A stretch of 38,114 nucleotides of DNA from an uncultured Bacteroidota bacterium (GTDB lineage: Bacteria > Bacteroidota > Bacteroidia > JADZBD01), in assembly GCA_937924855.1 (NCBI GenBank), contig CALEYQ010000037.1, positions 1 through 38,114 on the forward strand, in the 5' to 3' direction. The position numbers were made by a program, and so were the translations under genes. This document shows, in pieces, positions 34,791 to 38,114 of the stretch; within the stretch, counting starts at the first letter, position 1; every line of letters starts with the position of its first letter. The notes beneath the pieces were generated by a model that saw only the letters and a list, made by a program, of their open reading frames with translations, ran no database searches and had not been told where the DNA came from.

Positions 34791-36893
34791 ATGCCCTTTA
34801 GATACTTTCTTCTATTCTTCTCCATTTTTTGTTTTTCATTCCCTTTAATCGGGAATACAGACAGTCTTCGACAAGCCCTAGGCAAAGAAAAAGATATTTT
34901 GAAGCGTGGAAATATTTTCCTTGCCCTTGCCGAACATTTTCAAACCACCCACTACGATTCGAGTCTTTATTTCTCAAAAAAGGCCCTTGATTGCTTTAAG
35001 AAAAAAGAGGACAAAAATGCAATGGCATTGGCCTGGTTTAATATTGGTTATGCTTCAACCGATCTCGGAAAGTATGAAGAGGCAAAAAATGCATTTCTTA
35101 TCTCTATGGATCTTTTCGTGCAGGTTAAAGACCGGTTATGGGAAGGAAAAAGCCATAACGACCTTGGCTATGTTTACCAATTGCAGGGCAATCTGGAAGA
35201 AGCCCTGAAACATTATAAGAAAGCACTTTTCATATTTGAACAAATTCCTGACTCAGAAAACATTGCCGCAACCACCAATAATATTGGTTTGTTGTTTCAT
35301 TCGCAAAAAGATTACAAAAATGCCATGCAGTTTTACCTCCGTAGCGCGGAGATTAAAAAAAGCATGAAAAACTATTCAGGGCTTGCCCTTGCCTACAACA
35401 ACATTGGATCTATCTATCTTGAAACCGGCCAACCCGACCTGGCCTTGGAGCCCTTAAACCAGGCCCTTGAGCTTCGCGACAAGGCCAAAAATCCTGCTGG
35501 TTATGCCCAATCTTTAATTAACGTTGGAGCCGTGTATCGCGCTAAACGCGACACCGTAAAGGCATTATCTTTCTTTTTGAGTGCTCTGGAAATTCAGCGA
35601 AAAATGGGCGTCTCCTATGATCTTGCCATAAATCTGAGCAACATAGGAAACCTCTATTCGGGCTTAAACAAACACAACCTCGCCATCAAGTATGGCACCG
35701 AAGGGTATGAGCTGGCAAAAAAAATAAAGTCCCCAGAACTCATCATTGAAACCTCAAACACCCTCTACCGTAGTTTCAAAAAAGCAAAAAAATGGGAGGA
35801 TGCCCTGAATTATTTTTCCGTTTTCAAAGCCTATTCCGACTCCGTTTCAAATCTGGACCGTGCAAGAAAGCTAACCGAAACCAGGATGCAGATGGAATTT
35901 GAAAGTGAACTCCGGAAAAAAGAATTTGAAGAAAAGGAAAAAGACCTCAGGCACCAGACCCAGTTATCGGAACAAAAAACCATTTTGATTTCTGTTTTGA
36001 TTGGCTTGGTTTTCCTGGTTGGATTTTCCATTTTTATCTATACCCGCCTCAGGGTAATTTCTTTTCAGAAAAAAATAATCGAAGAACAAAAAGTAGATGC
36101 TGACCTAAAAAATCAAATCATTGAATTAAAAAATAAAGACATTACCGACAGCATTCGCTATGCCCGCAGGATTCAAAAAGCCGTGCTTCCTCCCGACAAC
36201 CTGATTGCTGATTTTTTCAAGGAGGCCTTTATTTATTATCATCCTAAAGATATTGTCAGTGGTGATTTTTACTGGATGGAAAGGATCGGGGAAAAAATAT
36301 ACTTTGCCGTTGCCGACTGCACCGGACATGGGGTTCCGGGGTCTTTCATGAGTTTGGTGGGAAGTAGCCTGCTCAATCAGGCGGTGAAGGAACCAGGAAT
36401 AGATTCTCCTGACAAAATTTTAAAACAATTGAATTTATCTTTAAGTAAAGCACTCCATCAAACCCAGGATGAAACATCCATACAGGATGGAATGGATATT
36501 TCCCTCTGTTGTTATGATCCGGGAAACAACCTGCTCACCTTTTCGTGTTCCTACCAAAGCGTAAACCACGTAAGTGGTGAGCAACTCACCGTTTTTATGG
36601 GAGACAAAATTCCCATTGGGGCATTTTTCAGGGACCAGGAGAAATCATTTACCCTTCATTCCATCAAGCCCTCAAAGGGCGATATGCTATATTTATCCAC
36701 GGATGGATTCCCTGACCAGTTTGGGGGTCCAAAGGGGAAAAAATTCAAATACAAACCCTTTGAAAAACTATTGGTTGAAATTTCCAGTCAGCCCATAGCC
36801 ATCCAAAAAAATTCACTCGAAGAAACATTCCTGCAATGGAAAGGAGGCCTGGATCAGGTAGATGATATTTGTATTATGGGTTTGAAGTTCTGA
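34791..36893 (+). CDS. Periplasmic-TPR transmembrane SpoIIE/PP2C phosphatase
   Basis: This 700-residue protein has a signal peptide (about 1-22). Six or seven TPR units follow (about 35-340, e.g. LEEALKHYKKALFIFEQ), then a charged helix (about 345-395), a transmembrane helix (398-419), the linker DITDSIRYARRIQ (from 450), and a SpoIIE domain. SGDFYW (D492), ADCTGHGVPG (D509), DGMDISLC, TDGFPDQF (D638) and VDDICIMG are intact. The segment that reads AGANRP in the propeller phosphatase and GANRN in the 642-residue one is CSYQSV here (586-591), a marked deviation near the active site. The start lies 4 bases after a terminator hairpin with no visible Shine-Dalgarno; no later Met would keep the signal peptide. 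Confidence 0.92.
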   Translation: MPFRYFLLFFSIFCFSFPLIGNTDSLRQALGKEKDILKRGNIFLALAEHFQTTHYDSSLYFSKKALDCFKKKEDKNAMALAWFNIGYASTDLGKYEEAKNAFLISMDLFVQVKDRLWEGKSHNDLGYVYQLQGNLEEALKHYKKALFIFEQIPDSENIAATTNNIGLLFHSQKDYKNAMQFYLRSAEIKKSMKNYSGLALAYNNIGSIYLETGQPDLALEPLNQALELRDKAKNPAGYAQSLINVGAVYRAKRDTVKALSFFLSALEIQRKMGVSYDLAINLSNIGNLYSGLNKHNLAIKYGTEGYELAKKIKSPELIIETSNTLYRSFKKAKKWEDALNYFSVFKAYSDSVSNLDRARKLTETRMQMEFESELRKKEFEEKEKDLRHQTQLSEQKTILISVLIGLVFLVGFSIFIYTRLRVISFQKKIIEEQKVDADLKNQIIELKNKDITDSIRYARRIQKAVLPPDNLIADFFKEAFIYYHPKDIVSGDFYWMERIGEKIYFAVADCTGHGVPGSFMSLVGSSLLNQAVKEPGIDSPDKILKQLNLSLSKALHQTQDETSIQDGMDISLCCYDPGNNLLTFSCSYQSVNHVSGEQLTVFMGDKIPIGAFFRDQEKSFTLHSIKPSKGDMLYLSTDGFPDQFGGPKGKKFKYKPFEKLLVEISSQPIAIQKNSLEETFLQWKGGLDQVDDICIMGLKF

Positions 36894-36898
36894 TTCCT

Positions 36899-37822
36899 TC
36901 AGGCAAGGGATATATCAAACTGAACCAGATCTATAAATTCCTGTACCCGGTCGTCAAGTTCATCCTGGGTTAATTCCTTAATTCTCTCTATTCCGAATTT
37001 TTCCACACAAAAAGAGGCCATGGCAGAGCCAAGAATAATAGCCCGTTTCATATTCTCGAAAGAAATATCACGGGTTTTGGCCAGATAGCCAATAAATCCT
37101 CCGGCAAAAGTATCGCCTGCTCCCGTGGGATCAAATACCTCCTCCAGAGGAAGGGCCGGTGCAAAAAACACTTCTTCCTTATTAAACAAAAGAGCTCCAT
37201 GCTCTCCTTTTTTTATCACAAGTACTTTAGGACCCATGCCGAGAATTTTTTGGGCCGCTCGAACCAGAGAGTATTCCCCACTCAGTTGCCGGGCTTCAGC
37301 ATCATTAATGGTAAGAACATCAACTTTTTTCATAACCGCTTTCAATTCCTCCCGAGCGATGTCCATCCAGAAGTTCATGGTATCCAAAACCACAAGTTTG
37401 GGACGGCTGCGAAGTTGGTTTATTACTTTCATTTGAACCGAAGGGCTAAGGTTTCCCAGCATAAGGAAATCACAATCCTGATATTGTTCCGGAATAACGG
37501 GATCAAAATCCGCCAACACATTCAGTTCTGTAACCAGGGTATCACGCGTGTTCATGTCGTTGTGATACTTCCCTGACCAATAAAAACTTTTTCCGCCCGG
37601 GATTTTTTGTAAACCGGAAGTACTGATTCCTTTCGATTCCAGGAGATTTATAGTGTCCTGGGGAAAATCCTCCCCAATAACTGAAACCAGATTAATTTTT
37701 TGGGTAAAATAAGAGGCTGAGATTCCTATGTAAGTAGCAGCCCCGCCAATAATTCTATCGGCCTTTCCAAAGGGGGTTTCTATAGAGTCAAAGGCAACAG
37801 TTCCGACAACAAGAAGCGACAT
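36899..37822 (-). CDS. PfkB-family carbohydrate/nucleoside kinase
   Basis: This 307-residue ribokinase-fold kinase has the N-terminal GG substrate lid motif in IIGGAATYIG (residues 26-27) and the C-terminal signature DPTGAGDTFAGG (231-242), with D237 as the catalytic base and the anion hole. The substrate (sugar, nucleoside or other) is not decided by sequence. The ATG at 37822 is chosen over a TTG at 37843 because the TTG lies inside a perfect -7 promoter box (37841-37848). It converges with the SpoIIE gene, with 5 bases between stop codons. Confidence 0.92.
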   Translation of the reverse strand: MSLLVVGTVAFDSIETPFGKADRIIGGAATYIGISASYFTQKINLVSVIGEDFPQDTINLLESKGISTSGLQKIPGGKSFYWSGKYHNDMNTRDTLVTELNVLADFDPVIPEQYQDCDFLMLGNLSPSVQMKVINQLRSRPKLVVLDTMNFWMDIAREELKAVMKKVDVLTINDAEARQLSGEYSLVRAAQKILGMGPKVLVIKKGEHGALLFNKEEVFFAPALPLEEVFDPTGAGDTFAGGFIGYLAKTRDISFENMKRAIILGSAMASFCVEKFGIERIKELTQDELDDRVQEFIDLVQFDISLA

Positions 37823-37840
37823 AGTATTTAATTTGAGGGG

Positions 37841-37848
37841 CAAAGATA
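37841..37848 (-). promoter_or_regulatory. -7 promoter box for the PfkB kinase gene
   Basis: The minus strand reads TATCTTTG, a full TAnnTTTG match that ends 18 bases before the ATG at 37822. It also excludes the upstream TTG as a start. Confidence 0.55.
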
Positions 37849-38000
37849 CAATTTGCCTAAGGGACTGGCAGATTTAATAGTCTAAAAACTAAACTTTCCC
37901 AAAAAAAAAGGCTTCCTCCATTTCCCGACAAATCCTTGAAAATCAGGGTGGTGATTTCAGGTTTTTTACCTATATTTTTAGATGTTGTGTGTTTTTTTAT

Positions 38001-38008
38001 TATTTTTG
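38001..38008 (+). promoter_or_regulatory. Forward -7 box near the right edge
   Basis: TATTTTTG fully matches TAnnTTTG and points to a transcript starting near 38014 and leaving the window. The surrounding T-rich sequence makes a chance match possible. Confidence 0.35.
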
Positions 38009-38050
38009 CCTCCCTTAATTCGTTCATTGAAAAATATTCCTCCTTAGCTC

Positions 38051-38068
38051 TCCCGAAAAGTATCGGGA
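38051..38068. repeat. Palindrome TCCCGA-N6-TCGGGA
   Basis: Perfect 6-bp arms around AAAGTA. It resembles the short GC-rich palindromes scattered between genes in many Bacteroidota genomes. Confidence 0.6.
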
Positions 38069-38077
38069 TGGTTAGAG

Positions 38078-38093
38078 TCCCGCACTTGCGGGA
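38078..38093. repeat. Palindrome TCCCGCA-CT-TGCGGGA
   Basis: Perfect 7-bp arms around a 2-base centre, nine bases after the first palindrome and sharing its TCCCG/CGGGA ends. It is more likely a dispersed repeat or a protein site than a stable hairpin, because the loop is so small. Confidence 0.6.
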
Positions 38094-38114
38094 TTAATCA
38101 TGGGGCGAGGGAGG

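Larger units (their letters stand above)
37849..38114. other. Non-coding end of the window
   Basis: No credible reading frame is present. The stretch holds an A/T-rich part, a forward -7 box at 38001-38008, two GC-rich palindromes sharing TCCCG/CGGGA ends, and short blocks TTAGCTC (38044-38050) and TGGTTAGAG (38069-38077) that look like a tRNA D-arm split by a palindrome. The last bases GGGAGG (38109-38114) can pair with CCTCCC at 38010-38015. A feature may continue beyond the window. Confidence 0.5.

Noticed and set aside
37823..37843. TTG start adding seven residues to the PfkB kinase
   Set aside because: The TTG sits within a perfect -7 promoter box, and the family N-terminus begins at the ATG at 37822.

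Overview
This window reads as a chromosomal segment of a Bacteroidota bacterium, probably gliding or T9SS-bearing and in the broad Flavobacteriia/Cytophagia/Chitinophagia range; I cannot place it to genus. The evidence is seven proteins with type IX secretion (T9SS) C-terminal sorting domains, a PorP/SprF-family protein, SprB-type repeats, a DUF5686 outer-membrane protein, a DUF2480 gene inside a suf operon, and several upstream boxes matching the Bacteroidetes -7 promoter element TAnnTTTG. Shine-Dalgarno sites are nearly absent, as expected for the phylum.

Layout. 1-1473: the tail of a T9SS cargo gene, then a secreted seven-bladed propeller with a T9SS tail. 1462-5392: housekeeping genes, namely an RlmI-like methyltransferase (minus strand), then gltX, folB and an M42 aminopeptidase. 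5400-6581 (minus): an exported thioredoxin-fold protein. 6673-11894: two overlapping genes for membrane-anchored SpoIIE/PP2C phosphatases, one with a 14-blade propeller sensor like that of hybrid two-component systems, one with periplasmic TPRs. 12128-15910: a 1260-residue SprB-repeat adhesin. 15968-16831 (minus): a Cys-rich secreted protein. 17026-23451: a compact eight-gene suf Fe-S assembly operon (sufA-like, sufB, C, D, S, E, sufT-like, DUF2480). 23427-28170 (minus): a three-gene unit of lamin-tail cargo, SGNH hydrolase/PKD cargo and a polytopic membrane protein. 28260-30713: a DUF5686 outer-membrane protein. 30801-34751: a second SprB/Ig-type adhesin with its PorP/SprF partner. 34791-36893: a third SpoIIE phosphatase (TPR type), starting directly after a hairpin terminator. 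36899-37822 (minus): a PfkB-family kinase. The last 290 bases are non-coding, with a promoter box, two related palindromes and tRNA D-arm-like text.

How the parts fit. The window combines cell-surface export (type A and type B T9SS cargos plus a PorP/SprF protein) with three transmembrane phosphatases that carry periplasmic sensor domains and near-identical cytoplasmic outputs. No partner-switch kinase, STAS protein or anti-sigma factor is encoded here, so their targets are unknown. The suf promoter carries two separate perfect dyads, one between the promoter boxes and one at the predicted transcription start, which suggests dual control by iron, oxidative or Fe-S status. The most promising leads for something undescribed are the propeller-SpoIIE sensor group, the suf operator pair with the DUF2480 gene, and the terminator that abuts a start codon. 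There are no CRISPR arrays, insertion sequences or rRNA genes, and no intact tRNA that I can recognise.
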